Assembly: GCA_030648295.1 (NCBI GenBank)
Contig: JAUSID010000209.1
Coordinates: forward strand, 1-54,558
Length of the DNA stretch: 54,558 nt
From: Opitutaceae bacterium
GTDB taxonomy: Bacteria; Verrucomicrobiota; Verrucomicrobiia; Opitutales; Opitutaceae
Reading direction: 5' to 3'
The translations under genes were made by a program, and so were the position numbers. The notes under the pieces were generated by a model, which was given only the letters and a program-made list of their open reading frames with translations, was not told the origin of the DNA and made no database searches. Below are positions 1-8,584 of the stretch, one piece after another. The number at the start of each line of letters is the position of its first letter. The first letter of the stretch is position 1.

Positions 1-123
1 AATCAATGAGTACAGTAAGAAATGAAAAATATTTTGCGCCGATGATCACCGTGCGCAGTTACACCGGCCGGCCAAACAAAAATGCGTTTCGCTCCGCACA
101 CAGCACGTATTGCGCCGAACAAT

Positions 124-141
124 ACTGGCGTCCCGCCCGCA
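124..141 (+). repeat. Partial dispersed palindromic repeat (GGCGTCCCGCCCGC family)
   Basis: The sequence ctggcgtcccgcccgcaag matches the right half of the palindrome seen complete at 16047-16070, 44274-44297, 46445-46468 and 48094-48117. It lies in the 287-base leader before the heparinase-like gene. I see nothing else supportable in that leader. Confidence 0.6.
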
Positions 142-287
142 AGCCGCGTGATCTTTCGCTACCCCGGTCGACGGGAACACGAAGCGCTCCCATTCAATCC
201 CAATCGCCGGCATGCAGGCTTGTCTCCTGCAGGACGCCCTCAAACCGGCCATTGCATGCGTCACTCCAGCGCGCCAGTGTGCGCCGC

Positions 288-2597
288 GTGAAATCCAGCT
301 TCTGTCTCGGCCTGGCGCGTGAAGCGTTTCGTCCGGTCACCGTCTCGGCCATCGCGTTCACCGTTGCCGTCGGTGCATTCGTCGCCCCGGCGGCCGCGAC
401 CGGGACCAGCGCCGCCGCGGGTGGCGGTGCCCCGGCGCTTCCCATTCCGCCGCCGCAGCGTCCGCGGTTGTATTTGCGTTCCGAGCACGTCGCGAAGCTG
501 CCCGAGCGGTTCAAGGATCCTGTCCTGCAACCCGTCGTACAGCGGCTGGAGCAGAACGCAAAACGCTCGGCTCAGCTGCGCGTCGAGTGGCAGGCGCTGC
601 AATATCTAGCCTGGCCCGATTCAAAACGCGGCCGCGCCATCATCGAGGAAACGCTCGGCCTGCTGCAGAAGTCGGAGCTGCCGGATCGCAATGACGCGTG
701 CCGTGTCACGGGACGGATGATGGTTACCGGTGCGATCGTGTTCGACTGGTTGTATCCGCTGCTCACGGCGGCGGAGAAGAAAGCGTTCACCGCCGAATTC
801 GTCCGGCTGGCGAAAACGCAGGAGTGCGGGTATCCGCCGACGAAGCAGGGCTCCGTCACGGGCCACAGTTCCGAGGCCATGATCATGCGCGACATGATCT
901 CGGCGGGCATCGCGATCTACGACGAGTTTCCCGAAATGTACCAGGTCGCCGCCGGCCGGTTCTTCCGCGAGCACGTGCCGGCCCGCAACTGGTTTTATCC
1001 CGGCCACGCGTATCACCAGGGTGACTCCTATGGTGCGCATCGCTACAGCTGGGACACGTTTCCGCTCTTCATCTTCGACCGGCTCGGCGCCGGCAACGTC
1101 TTCAATCCCGAGCAGCGGTTCGTCCCGTATCTCTGGGTCTACACGACGCGGCCCGATGGCCAGCGTCTCCGCGCTGGTGATACGTTCAAGGTCAGCACGG
1201 CCCGGGGAAAACCCTGGAGCGAGTTCGTCGGCACGCTTTTCACCGCGAGCTATTATGGCGACGGCGTGCTGCTGAGCCAGTTCCTGAAGCAGGGCGGCAC
1301 GAGCGACGACGACGCGATCTTCGAATTGCTCTGGCGGGATCCGGCGCTGAAGCCGAAACCGATCGAGTCGCTGCCGTTGACACGCTACTTCGGCGCGCCG
1401 TTCGGCTGGATGGTGGCGCGCACGGGGTGGGGCGAGGATGCCGTCGTCGCCGAGATGAAGATCAACGAGTACAATTTTGGCAACCACCAGCACGCCGACG
1501 CCGGGGCCTTTCAAATTTACCATCGTGGAGCGCTGGCGATCGACTCCGGCCTGTACCAGGGCGGCTCGTCCGGCGCGTATGGCAGCCCGCACGGGAAGAA
1601 TTATTACTGGCGCACCATCGCGCACAATTCGCTGCTCGTGCGCGATCCCGCGGAAAAGTTCACGACGCGCGACGACTACGGCAACGACGGCGGGCAGCGG
1701 CTGCCGAACAATCGTTCGGAGCCGCGCACGCTGGCGGATTTGCTGGCGCCGGAAAAAGGCTATCGCACCGGTCGCGTGCTCGCGCATGGGTTTGGGCCGG
1801 ACGCGCAGACGCCGGACTACACGCTGCTCCAGGGCGACATCACCGATGCCTACAGCAAGAAGGTGCGGCAGGTGACGCGATCGTTCGTGTTCTTGAATCT
1901 CCGTGACAAAAAGGTTCCCGCCGCGCTGATCACCTTCGACCGCGTCGTCAGTGCGGATCCCTCGTTCCGAAAATACTGGCTGCTGCACAGCATGGAGGAG
2001 CCGCAGGTCAAGGGGACGTCTGGCACGGTCGACCGGGCGGAGCATGGCTCGAGCGGCCGGCTCAACGTGGATGTCCTGCTGCCGGTGGCGCAGGGTGCGG
2101 ACTTCGGGAAGATTGGCGGGCCTGGAAAGGAGTACTGGGTGTTCGGACAAAATTTCGCCAACGACGTCGAGCCGGCGAAGCTGGAAAAAACGTCGATCGA
2201 GGCCGGCGCGTGGCGGCTCGAACTTTCGCCGAAGGCGGCGGCCGCCGAGGATCTTTTCCTGACGGTGATGCAGACGACGGATCGGCGGTCGGGCGCGCGC
2301 TGGCCGGTGCGCCGGCTCGATGCGGGAGAGCGCGTCGGATGCGTTCTGTCCGGACCCGAAGCGCAATGGGTCGTGCTTTTCCGCCGGGACAACCAGCGAT
2401 CGAGCCAACGTGCGGAGTTTGCCGTCACTGGCGATCGACCGAGTCACGTGCTCGTGACCGATCTCGGGCCCGGCCGCTGGCAGGCGCGCCGCACCGGCGG
2501 AAACGAAACGCGATCGTTCACCGTCACGCGCGACGCCGGCGCCGGCTGGTTCGAGGCTGCGGCCGGAACGTGGACGATCACGCGGGTGGGAGATTGA
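288..2597 (+). CDS. Secreted heparinase II/III-like polysaccharide lyase
   Basis: Predicted exported polysaccharide lyase of the heparinase II/III-like (alginate-lyase-like alpha/alpha toroid plus beta-sandwich) type, acting on uronic-acid-containing glycans. The C-terminal half carries the family signature NHQHADAG near nt 1480-1505, followed by a glycine-rich stretch (GALAIDSGLYQGG) typical of the heparinase II/III catalytic sheet. The reading frame stays open back to nt 6, but the first 94 codons have no protein-like character and overlap a dispersed repeat. I therefore chose GTG at 288, which begins a convincing signal peptide (KSSFCLGLAREAFRPVTVSA then an Ala-rich h-region). No clear ribosome binding site precedes it. 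The result is 769 aa, a normal length for the family. The substrate cannot be deduced. The gene stands alone, with a repeat-filled 0.5-kb gap after it. Confidence 0.8.
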   Translation: MKSSFCLGLAREAFRPVTVSAIAFTVAVGAFVAPAAATGTSAAAGGGAPALPIPPPQRPRLYLRSEHVAKLPERFKDPVLQPVVQRLEQNAKRSAQLRVEWQALQYLAWPDSKRGRAIIEETLGLLQKSELPDRNDACRVTGRMMVTGAIVFDWLYPLLTAAEKKAFTAEFVRLAKTQECGYPPTKQGSVTGHSSEAMIMRDMISAGIAIYDEFPEMYQVAAGRFFREHVPARNWFYPGHAYHQGDSYGAHRYSWDTFPLFIFDRLGAGNVFNPEQRFVPYLWVYTTRPDGQRLRAGDTFKVSTARGKPWSEFVGTLFTASYYGDGVLLSQFLKQGGTSDDDAIFELLWRDPALKPKPIESLPLTRYFGAPFGWMVARTGWGEDAVVAEMKINEYNFGNHQHADAGAFQIYHRGALAIDSGLYQGGSSGAYGSPHGKNYYWRTIAHNSLLVRDPAEKFTTRDDYGNDGGQRLPNNRSEPRTLADLLAPEKGYRTGRVLAHGFGPDAQTPDYTLLQGDITDAYSKKVRQVTRSFVFLNLRDKKVPAALITFDRVVSADPSFRKYWLLHSMEEPQVKGTSGTVDRAEHGSSGRLNVDVLLPVAQGADFGKIGGPGKEYWVFGQNFANDVEPAKLEKTSIEAGAWRLELSPKAAAAEDLFLTVMQTTDRRSGARWPVRRLDAGERVGCVLSGPEAQWVVLFRRDNQRSSQRAEFAVTGDRPSHVLVTDLGPGRWQARRTGGNETRSFTVTRDAGAGWFEAAAGTWTITRVGD

Positions 2598-3123
2598 AGC
2601 ACGGGGGCATCGTGCCGCCGCCGCTCACCCTCGAAGCGCTAGAGTCCTCGAACTCCGAAACGCGTTGTGCGGAGGTCAAGTTCTCTCGAAACCCGAGCGA
2701 CCACGGATCACACGGATCAACACGGATGGAATTCCAATCCGTGCCGATCCGTGAAATCCGTGGTTGTGTGGTCTGAGGCCATGCCTCGCTAGTCTTTTCT
2801 TTGCTGTCATCCTGGGCCGCAGCGGAAGCGAAGGCGAAGGATCCAGTGAGATGTACGCAGACGATGACAATGTTGGATCCTTCGCTGCGCTGCCAATGAA
2901 CGTCGTTGTTTGTCATTCTGACCCTGAGTGGAGCGAAGGGGAAGAATCCAGCCCCTCGGCGGGCTCGGGGCCCTGAGCTGGTCGAATGGGCACCATGCCC
3001 GCAACCGGTCGCGCCACTGGATGCTTCGCTACGCTCGCATGACAAAGGGGAAAGTTCATCTGCGTGTTCCACGCAATCCGCGCAGCGAATTACTGTGCGT
3101 CTCAGGGCGGCAGCTTGATGTTG
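2598..3123. repeat. Repeat-filled intergenic block between convergent genes
   Basis: This gap of about 0.5 kb holds two kinds of dispersed repeat and no credible gene. At 2700-2765 is a long imperfect inverted repeat centred on GGAATTCC (2728-2735), built from iterated CACGGAT units on the left and ATCCGTG units on the right. At 2803-3050 are four copies of a second element with the core GCGAAG.ATCCAG: two begin TGTCAT.CTG (near 2804 and 2911), and two are reversed (near 2875 and 3016). Both kinds look like the non-autonomous intergenic repeats common in verrucomicrobial genomes. No transposase is nearby. Confidence 0.7.
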
Positions 3124-4392
3124 TCACTTCTCCCCAAATTCCAGCAGCAGGACCGGACCGGGCCAGTCGACCTCGGCCGCGTGGTGAGTCGTCGCGCTGA
3201 ACATCGCGAACTCGTTTCGGCCCAGCTTCACCGCTTCGGGTGGAACTTCGATCGTATCGATGGAGAAATCGTGTTCGCGGCCGATCTTGGGCGAGAGCTG
3301 GACGCCGTTGAGCCGGATCCGCTCGACGTGGCTGCCGCTCCACGTGAGCAGCTTGATTCGCGCGTGCGCCGGCTTTTTCGGCAGCGAGGGCACATCGAGC
3401 ACGCAGGTCATTTCGCGGCCGGCCCGCACGCCGAATCCGGGCGGCATTTCCGATGCGCGGATGAGCGTCACCTTGCGAGCGCGCGGGCTGAACCTCACGT
3501 TCTCCACGATTGGCGTGACAGTGTGCCAGCCGGCTTCGTCCACGACACGCGCCGCGAGCCGGATCGGTTGCGATTGGTCCGCCACCCACTCGGTGTTCCA
3601 GTGCACGGTCCACGGCGCGGCGGTCGCCGAGCCGACATGCTGGTGCGGCCGGCCGTAGATGGTCTGGCCGTGCCACTCGCGGTGAAACCCGCTGCCAGAA
3701 TAGTTGCAGTCCTCGTAATACGCAAAGACGTCAACGCGCTTGATCGGTGCGCCGCCGGGTTGCACCGCGACGGTGATTGGCGGGTTTTCGCCGAGCGCGT
3801 CGCCACTCTTCACGTTCGCGATCGACGCGGTGGGATGTTCCGCGGCGCGCGGGTGGTAGAGCCGTAGCGTGAAGGCGTAGATCCAATAAAATCCCCAGTC
3901 GAAGCTGCCCCAAACCTGCGGCCCGGCGGTGAACCGGAACGTGTTTTCACCGTCGATCAAATCCTTGAGGGCGACGGGCACCGCGCGGCTGCCGAGCACC
4001 GTGTGATAATAGTGCTCTGCCGGCCCCGGGGTGCCGGCCGGCCGTGGCAGCGGAACCCACGGGCGCCGATTCACCTGGAGCCATGCCGTGGTGCCGCTGT
4101 GCCCGCTCCAATACTCCGGCAGCAACTCGGCCCGCTCCACGCCTTTGGTCGAAAGCGTCATCAGCCGTGGCGCGCGCGGGTTGGCCTTCAATTCCGCCAT
4201 CTCGGTCCGTTTGCTGCCCGGATCGATTTCCGAAAAATGCTTTCGTGGCGCCTTGCCCGTGTCGACCGCCTCACTGTTGTAGATGTATTCGCGGAACACG
4301 CTGCCGCCGGCCCATTCGTACGGTTCCGCTGCCGCCACATGGGCGGTGGCGAGCGTGGCAACCAGGAACGCGGTGATTTGTTTTACGTTCAT
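3124..4392 (-). CDS. Secreted protein of unknown function, probable beta-sandwich
   Basis: This 422-residue protein has a clear Sec signal peptide (MNVKQITAFLVATLATAHVAAA, cleavage near residue 22). The mature part is rich in aromatic residues and short beta-strand-like segments, for example around SFDWGFYWIYAFTLRLY and the C-terminal RNEFAMFSATTHHAAEVDW. This suggests stacked beta-sandwich domains, as in accessory proteins of polysaccharide degradation. I do not recognise a catalytic motif or named family. It may belong with the DUF1080 gene upstream on the same strand, but a repeat-rich gap of about 405 bases separates them, so co-transcription is uncertain. Start is ATG at 4392. Confidence 0.6.
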   Translation of the reverse strand: MNVKQITAFLVATLATAHVAAAEPYEWAGGSVFREYIYNSEAVDTGKAPRKHFSEIDPGSKRTEMAELKANPRAPRLMTLSTKGVERAELLPEYWSGHSGTTAWLQVNRRPWVPLPRPAGTPGPAEHYYHTVLGSRAVPVALKDLIDGENTFRFTAGPQVWGSFDWGFYWIYAFTLRLYHPRAAEHPTASIANVKSGDALGENPPITVAVQPGGAPIKRVDVFAYYEDCNYSGSGFHREWHGQTIYGRPHQHVGSATAAPWTVHWNTEWVADQSQPIRLAARVVDEAGWHTVTPIVENVRFSPRARKVTLIRASEMPPGFGVRAGREMTCVLDVPSLPKKPAHARIKLLTWSGSHVERIRLNGVQLSPKIGREHDFSIDTIEVPPEAVKLGRNEFAMFSATTHHAAEVDWPGPVLLLEFGEK

Positions 4393-4477
4393 CGGGAGTG
4401 AATGAGGCGGCGAGCCGCGGAGGCGTGGTGTGGATTCGGTGAATACAAGGCGTGCCCGGGCGTCGGGCGAGCAGGGC

Positions 4478-4693
4478 TAGCCGGGAAATTTCACCCTCTG
4501 CTCCGCTGCGAACGCACAGTGTGTTCGCTTGTGCCGTGCGCCGGCGCGCGCTCCACGATTTCCCGGCTAAGGGCATTCTGCTGGCCAGCAGAATGCATTT
4601 AGCCCGCATGAACGCGGGGCACTCGCCGGAACATTGGGATGTTGGCGGTCAGACATGGGTGAAGACCATTTCAAGTGTGAAAAATGCGGGCTA
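4478..4693. repeat. Nested inverted-repeat cluster with a perfect 24-bp palindrome
   Basis: The 405-base gap at 4393-4797 contains ordered symmetrical elements and no gene. Arms TAGCCGGGAAAT (4478-4489) and ATTTCCCGGCTA (4558-4569) form a perfect 12-bp inverted repeat. They enclose a smaller hairpin at 4508-4528 (GCGAACGCA / TGTGTTCGC, one mismatch). Directly after is a perfect 24-bp palindrome at 4573-4596 centred on TGGCCA, extendable with CTAA/TTAG at 4567-4602. A third pair, TAGCCCGCAT (4600-4609) and ATGCGGGCTA (4684-4693), follows. The layout looks like tandem miniature palindromic elements. Confidence 0.7.
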
Positions 4694-4797
4694 GCTCCCT
4701 GCGAACCAGCGCAGACTGACGGGCCGCCCACGATAGATCGGCCGGACCGAACTGTATTTAGCACCGGCGGAAGAATGCTTCGCCGGTATGGAAGGTC

Positions 4798-5499
4798 TTA
4801 CAGCCGCCGAACCCGAATCGAGCGGAACCACACCGGATTGCCGTGATTCTGGAGCAGGATTCTTCCGGGGTGAACGCGCGCGAATTGGGCGAACGGCGCG
4901 AACTTGCTCTTCGCCACGCGTGCGTTCCAGTCGTCACTCCCAATCTGCGCGTCGATCGTCAACGTGCCGTTCAGCCACGTCTGTACGTGGCGTTTCTCGA
5001 GCCGGATGCGCAGGGTGTTCCATTCCCCCACGGGTTTCGCGGCCGGTTTGGCGGGTGGGTAGAGCGAATACAGCGCCCCCGCCGAGGTGAGCAGATTCTT
5101 CGCGTCCTTGTGCCGCCCGTTGTCGAGCACCTGAATTTCCACGCCGGAGTGCCATGGCTTCGTGCTCTTCTCGTCGACGCCGAACATGACGCCGCTGTTT
5201 CCCCCGGGGGAGATTTTCCATTCCAGCTCGAGTTCGAAGTTGCCGAACAGCTCCTTGGTTGCGAGGTCCCCGGCGCCTTTGCGCCAGGCGAGCGTGTCGC
5301 CCTCGATGGCCCAACCGACGGGTGCGTCGTCCGGCTTGCCGTACGTTTTCCAAGCCGCGAGATCACGGCCGTTGAAGAGCGGCTGCCATTCGCCGGCCGC
5401 GCGGGTCACGCCGACCACGCCGGCGCATGCCACGGCCAGCATGAGCGAACGGGGAGCTAACCAGCGCCAGAAATGGCGCGGCGCGATTTCGCGTGGCAT
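4798..5499 (-). CDS. DUF1080 family protein (3-keto-disaccharide hydrolase-like), secreted
   Basis: Secreted protein with one DUF1080 (concanavalin-like jelly-roll) domain. Family hallmarks are WQPLFNGRDLAAW after the signal peptide, the GNFELELEWKI strand, NSGVMFG, and EIQVLDN. Characterised DUF1080 members hydrolyse 3-keto-glycosides formed by periplasmic glucoside 3-dehydrogenation, so that activity is inferred here. I chose ATG 5499 because it places a good signal peptide (SLMLAVACAGVVGVTRAAG) close to the start. In-frame ATG 5541 and GTG 5550 are alternatives. The mature domain is of normal length. Candidate partners in the window are the GMC oxidoreductase and its small subunit at 41914-44246 and the TIM-barrel protein at 52674-53621. 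Confidence 0.85.
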   Translation of the reverse strand: MPREIAPRHFWRWLAPRSLMLAVACAGVVGVTRAAGEWQPLFNGRDLAAWKTYGKPDDAPVGWAIEGDTLAWRKGAGDLATKELFGNFELELEWKISPGGNSGVMFGVDEKSTKPWHSGVEIQVLDNGRHKDAKNLLTSAGALYSLYPPAKPAAKPVGEWNTLRIRLEKRHVQTWLNGTLTIDAQIGSDDWNARVAKSKFAPFAQFARVHPGRILLQNHGNPVWFRSIRVRRL

Positions 5500-5641
5500 C
5501 GTTCGCGAGCAGAGTGCGGAGAAGGATTCATTCCAGGCCATGGGCCTCACCGTTGGCAGCCCAATGGCGAACCTGCAATCCCGGGATGGATCCGCGTTTC
5601 AGCGCCCGTTCAACCCGGGGTGATGCGGAAACCTTCGGTGT

Positions 5642-5670
5642 CGGACGGCGCGGAGGCCGTCCCTCCAGGA
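5642..5670. repeat. Dispersed palindrome, GGACGGC/GCCGTCC type
   Basis: Hairpin with arms GGACGGC (5643-5649) and GCCGTCC (5656-5662), followed by CTCCAGGA. It has the same design as the other palindromes in this window (a GGAG-like box next to a GC stem) but a different stem sequence. It sits just past the 3' end of the EIIA-like gene on the minus strand. Confidence 0.6.
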
Positions 5671-5691
5671 ATGAGATTCCGAATCCAATCC

Positions 5692-6204
5692 CTACGCGGA
5701 CTTGACCGCGCTGGCGGTCGCCGCGGTGCGCGGGGAACTCACGTTAACGTCCGACAACGTGATCCGCGAAAGCGCGGCGAACATCGTCGCGGGCCGTGTC
5801 GCGGAATGAATCATCTGCAATGTCACCCGATCGTCGACCAGCCTTTTCACGCCGCCAATAATCGCGGATTCGGTCTGCGAATCGTTGGGCGGCGAAGCGA
5901 TGAGGAACACGAGGTAGACGGAGGCACAGCCGTTGCGCCACCAGAACTGTTCGCGCGCCTGGCCGACGGCGAAGGCGGTGGTGTGGAGTGACGCCAGCCG
6001 GCCGAGCGAGTACGCGGCGGCGCCAATCGTGTCGCCGTTGGCAAAAAAATATTGGTTGAGCGCGACGTTGAAGAGCGACAGCGACGCCGGCACCAGGTGT
6101 TCGCGTTCGAGGGCCCGGCTGAGCTCCGACAAGACGGCGGCGGGATCCCGACCGCGGAGACTGGGCAGGCACAGGTTGGCCTGCGTGAATTCGGCGAGCG
6201 TCAC
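5692..6204 (-). CDS. PTS EIIA type-2 (PtsN/fructose-like) domain protein
   Basis: Single-domain protein of 170 aa resembling the EIIA domain of the fructose/nitrogen phosphotransferase system, a phosphoryl carrier that receives phosphate from HPr on histidine. The family core is recognisable: a LASLHTTAFAV segment where the EIIA active-site histidine is expected, then VYLVFLIASPPNDSQTESAIIGGVKRLVDD, very like the VFLLxxP...HLxxLxxLxRLL stretch of PtsN. The usual proline before the histidine is absent. The start is GTG at 6204, 12 nt after the stop of the upstream zinc-ribbon gene, so the two probably form an operon. No EIIB/EIIC is present, which favours a regulatory rather than a transport role. 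Confidence 0.7.
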   Translation of the reverse strand: MTLAEFTQANLCLPSLRGRDPAAVLSELSRALEREHLVPASLSLFNVALNQYFFANGDTIGAAAYSLGRLASLHTTAFAVGQAREQFWWRNGCASVYLVFLIASPPNDSQTESAIIGGVKRLVDDRVTLQMIHSATRPATMFAALSRITLSDVNVSSPRTAATASAVKSA

Positions 6205-6216
6205 GGCGGTGGAAGG

Positions 6217-6600
6217 TCAGGCGGTCACGGCATTACGCTGCTTTCGGCCGCGCCGGCGCGGCTCGACGACTGGAGGTGGGGCGGCGTGGGGTGGCGGAAT
6301 CTCCTCTTCCGGGAGCAGCAGATAACATCCGCATTGATCGCACAGGTGCACATCTTCGGGTTTGACGAGCGCGGCAACGAGTCCGGAGGCGACGCGGATA
6401 TGGCACGACGAACAGACACCGTGGCGGACGAGCGCCACGCCACTCCGTCCCTGTTCCACCAGACGGAGATAATGCGCCAGGATCGGAGCGGGAATCTGGG
6501 CGCGCAGCCGTTGGAGCGCGAGACGGTGCTCGGCCGTGCCGGGTGCATGCTTGAGCAGCGTCGCTTGCGCGGCATGGAGGAGCTCGATTATTTTTCTCAT
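6217..6600 (-). CDS. Zinc-ribbon domain protein
   Basis: Cytoplasmic protein of about 127 aa. An N-terminal helical part (RKIIELLHAAQATLLKHA...) precedes a C4 zinc ribbon with CSSC and CDQC pairs separated by about 20 residues. A basic tail (PRRRGRKQR) follows. The layout resembles C4-type zinc-ribbon proteins with a coiled-coil N-terminus, which in several bacteria are of unknown or nucleic-acid-related function. ATG 6600 begins MRKIIELLHAAQ; an alternative start at 6621 adds seven residues. It probably forms an operon with the EIIA-like gene that follows 12 nt later. No function can be assigned. Confidence 0.6.
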   Translation of the reverse strand: MRKIIELLHAAQATLLKHAPGTAEHRLALQRLRAQIPAPILAHYLRLVEQGRSGVALVRHGVCSSCHIRVASGLVAALVKPEDVHLCDQCGCYLLLPEEEIPPPHAAPPPVVEPRRRGRKQRNAVTA

Positions 6601-6911
6601 GCGCGATGAGTTGCATGGCACATGCCGGAACTTCGACGCGCGGAATAACGTGCTCGCTGCTTGGCGGTTGCGCGGAACGAGCCCGCGTCACGTCCGCGAT
6701 CCGATTCGTTCCGCCGCGCTGCGCGTGCATTGTTTGCACCGCGAACCGCGATCGTGTGCACGCACCCCGAGGGCCGAATCGAAAACAGCACTTAGCCGCC
6801 GGAGCGATTCAATGGACATATGGCGAACTCGATTAGTCCACGCGCCTTTCACGGTGCACCGGGATCTCGCTGGCCCGTTGACACGTCGCGCGGACATGAA
6901 ACTTTTCCTCC
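6601..6911. other. Intergenic gap between divergent genes
   Basis: About 310 bases separate the zinc-ribbon gene and the nitrilase-like gene, which point away from each other, so promoters for both should lie here. I see no convincing -35/-10 pair, repeat or small gene that I could defend. Confidence 0.4.
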
Positions 6912-8327
6912 ATGAACCCCGACGCCCCTGGAGATGCGTCTTTCTCGCTGCGCAGCCTTTGTCGTGGCTTTGCCAGTATTGTCCTGCTCAGGCTCGCGGC
7001 CTCTACCTTCGCGGCATCTGCCGCTGCGCCGGTGTCGATCGCTTTTAAATTCCCGGATCCGGCGGCGGCGGCGGATTGGAAACCGTGGTCACCGCGCGAT
7101 GAAATATCCCCGCAGTTCTCCTTCGACCCCGCGGGCGGCCGGAATGGCGGCGGAGCATTGAAACTCGCGGCGCGGTTGCCGTCCGATTTTGGCGCGTGGC
7201 GCCGCCAGATTCCGAATCTCCGCGGCGGCACGACGTATCGGTTCGCCGCCTGGTATCGCGCCAGCGGGGTCGAGAACGAGCGCCGCTCGGTCATCGCCCG
7301 GCTGCAATGGCTCGATGCGCAGGACAAGCCGGTCAAGGCGTCGGCCCAGCCTCCCGAGTATCCGCTCGACGTCGCCCACGAGGCCGGCTGGGCGCGGATG
7401 GAAACAATCCTCCGTGCGCCGGAGGTCGCGGCCGGGCTCGATGTGCAGCTCTCGCTCGGCTTCGCGCCGGGCGGCTCGGTCAGCTGGGACGAGGTTTCTC
7501 TGACCGAGGTGCCGGCAACCCCGGGCCGTATCATTCGCGCCATGACCGTCCACCACCGGCCGCGGAATTCGAAGTCGGCGGCGGCAAACGTCGAGGAGTT
7601 TTACGCGCTCGTCCGCCAGGCCGCGGCGCAGAAGCCCGACATCGTCTGCCTGCCGGAAGGTATCACCGTCGTCTCAACCGGGAAAAGTTACCCGGAGGTC
7701 GGCGAGACGATTCCGGGTCCGACCACGCAGCGACTGGGTGCGCTGGCGAAGGAACTTCGAACCTATGTCGTGGCCGGAATCTACGAACGCGTGGCGCCGG
7801 CGGTCTATAACACCGCGGTGCTGATCGATCGCGACGGCCGCGTCGCCGGCACTTATCGGAAGACTCACCTGCCGCGCGAGGAGTGGGAGGGTGGGCTCAC
7901 GCCGGGCGACAGCTATCCGGTGTTCGACACGGATTTCGGCCGCGTGGCGGTGCTGGTGTGCTGGGATCTCCAGTTTCCCGAGCCGTGGCGCGCCGTGGCG
8001 TTGCAGGGCGCGGAACTGGTGCTGCTCCCGATTTGGGGCGGCGACGAACGGCTGCTGCCCGCGCGCGCGATTGAGAATCACGCCTTCATCGTCTCGTCGA
8101 GTTACAGCATGAAAAGCTGTGTCGTCGATCCGGTGGGAAACATGCTCGCCGAGGCGACCGCCGCTTCGCCCGTCGCCACCGCGGAGTTGCACCTCGACGA
8201 AAAAATCTACCAGCCGTGGATCGGAAACATGAAGACGCGGACGTGGAAGGAACGCCGCGGCGATCTCCCGTGGATCACGCCGGAACCGCGCCCGCCCGCC
8301 GTCGCGCAGCCGATTTCGCAGAGGTAG
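6912..8327 (+). CDS. Secreted carbon-nitrogen hydrolase (nitrilase superfamily)
   Basis: The protein is 471 aa with an N-terminal signal sequence (hydrophobic stretch about residues 19-38). Residues about 42-200 form a carbohydrate-binding-like beta-sandwich. A CN-hydrolase domain spans about 207-445. The nitrilase triad is visible: Glu249 in CLPEGI, Lys317 in YRKTHLP, and Cys350 in LVCWDLQFPE. Family members hydrolyse nitriles, amides or carbamoyl groups. The added sandwich and export signal suggest a substrate outside the cytoplasm, perhaps an amide on a glycan, but this is inference. The start is ATG 6912, with no strong ribosome binding site. It is followed by a repeat-bearing gap and then a convergent oxidoreductase gene. 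Confidence 0.8.
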   Translation: MNPDAPGDASFSLRSLCRGFASIVLLRLAASTFAASAAAPVSIAFKFPDPAAAADWKPWSPRDEISPQFSFDPAGGRNGGGALKLAARLPSDFGAWRRQIPNLRGGTTYRFAAWYRASGVENERRSVIARLQWLDAQDKPVKASAQPPEYPLDVAHEAGWARMETILRAPEVAAGLDVQLSLGFAPGGSVSWDEVSLTEVPATPGRIIRAMTVHHRPRNSKSAAANVEEFYALVRQAAAQKPDIVCLPEGITVVSTGKSYPEVGETIPGPTTQRLGALAKELRTYVVAGIYERVAPAVYNTAVLIDRDGRVAGTYRKTHLPREEWEGGLTPGDSYPVFDTDFGRVAVLVCWDLQFPEPWRAVALQGAELVLLPIWGGDERLLPARAIENHAFIVSSSYSMKSCVVDPVGNMLAEATAASPVATAELHLDEKIYQPWIGNMKTRTWKERRGDLPWITPEPRPPAVAQPISQR

Positions 8328-8434
8328 GGTTCGCGCTCGCCTGCCCTGGGCGAAGCTGAATGGGGCCCCGCAACGAGCGCGTCGCGAATCGCGGTGCAGC
8401 CCGTGACGCTTCGCTGCTGGTGACGACGACCAGG

Positions 8435-8501
8435 TTAGCGGAACACGTGAGCGTTTCGTTGTTCGGAGTCCGATTCGGCGAAAAGCTCACGCTTTCCGCT
8501 A
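8435..8501. repeat. Imperfect inverted repeat, AGCGGAA..CGTGAGC family
   Basis: Left arm TTAGCGGAACACGTGAGCG begins at 8435, and its near reverse complement runs 8479-8501 (GCTCACGCTTTCCGCTA at its right end). The same element occurs at 10095-10190 on the other side of the oxidoreductase gene. It lies in the 257-base gap between convergent genes and may act as a bidirectional terminator-like structure, although no T-run is present. Confidence 0.65.
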
Positions 8502-8584
8502 CTCGCCAGTTTGGTCCTTCTCCCTTCTCCGCGGCGCACGTTACGATCGACCGTGGGCCGCTCCGATCACTGCGCCGCCGCGGC

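Noticed and set aside
621-2447. Antisense open frame opposite the heparinase-like gene
   Set aside because: Shadow frame, Arg-rich, no motif; the plus-strand gene has the family signature.
4402-4846. Several small open frames in the gap before the DUF1080 gene
   Set aside because: All fall within inverted-repeat sequence and lack start signals or protein-like composition.
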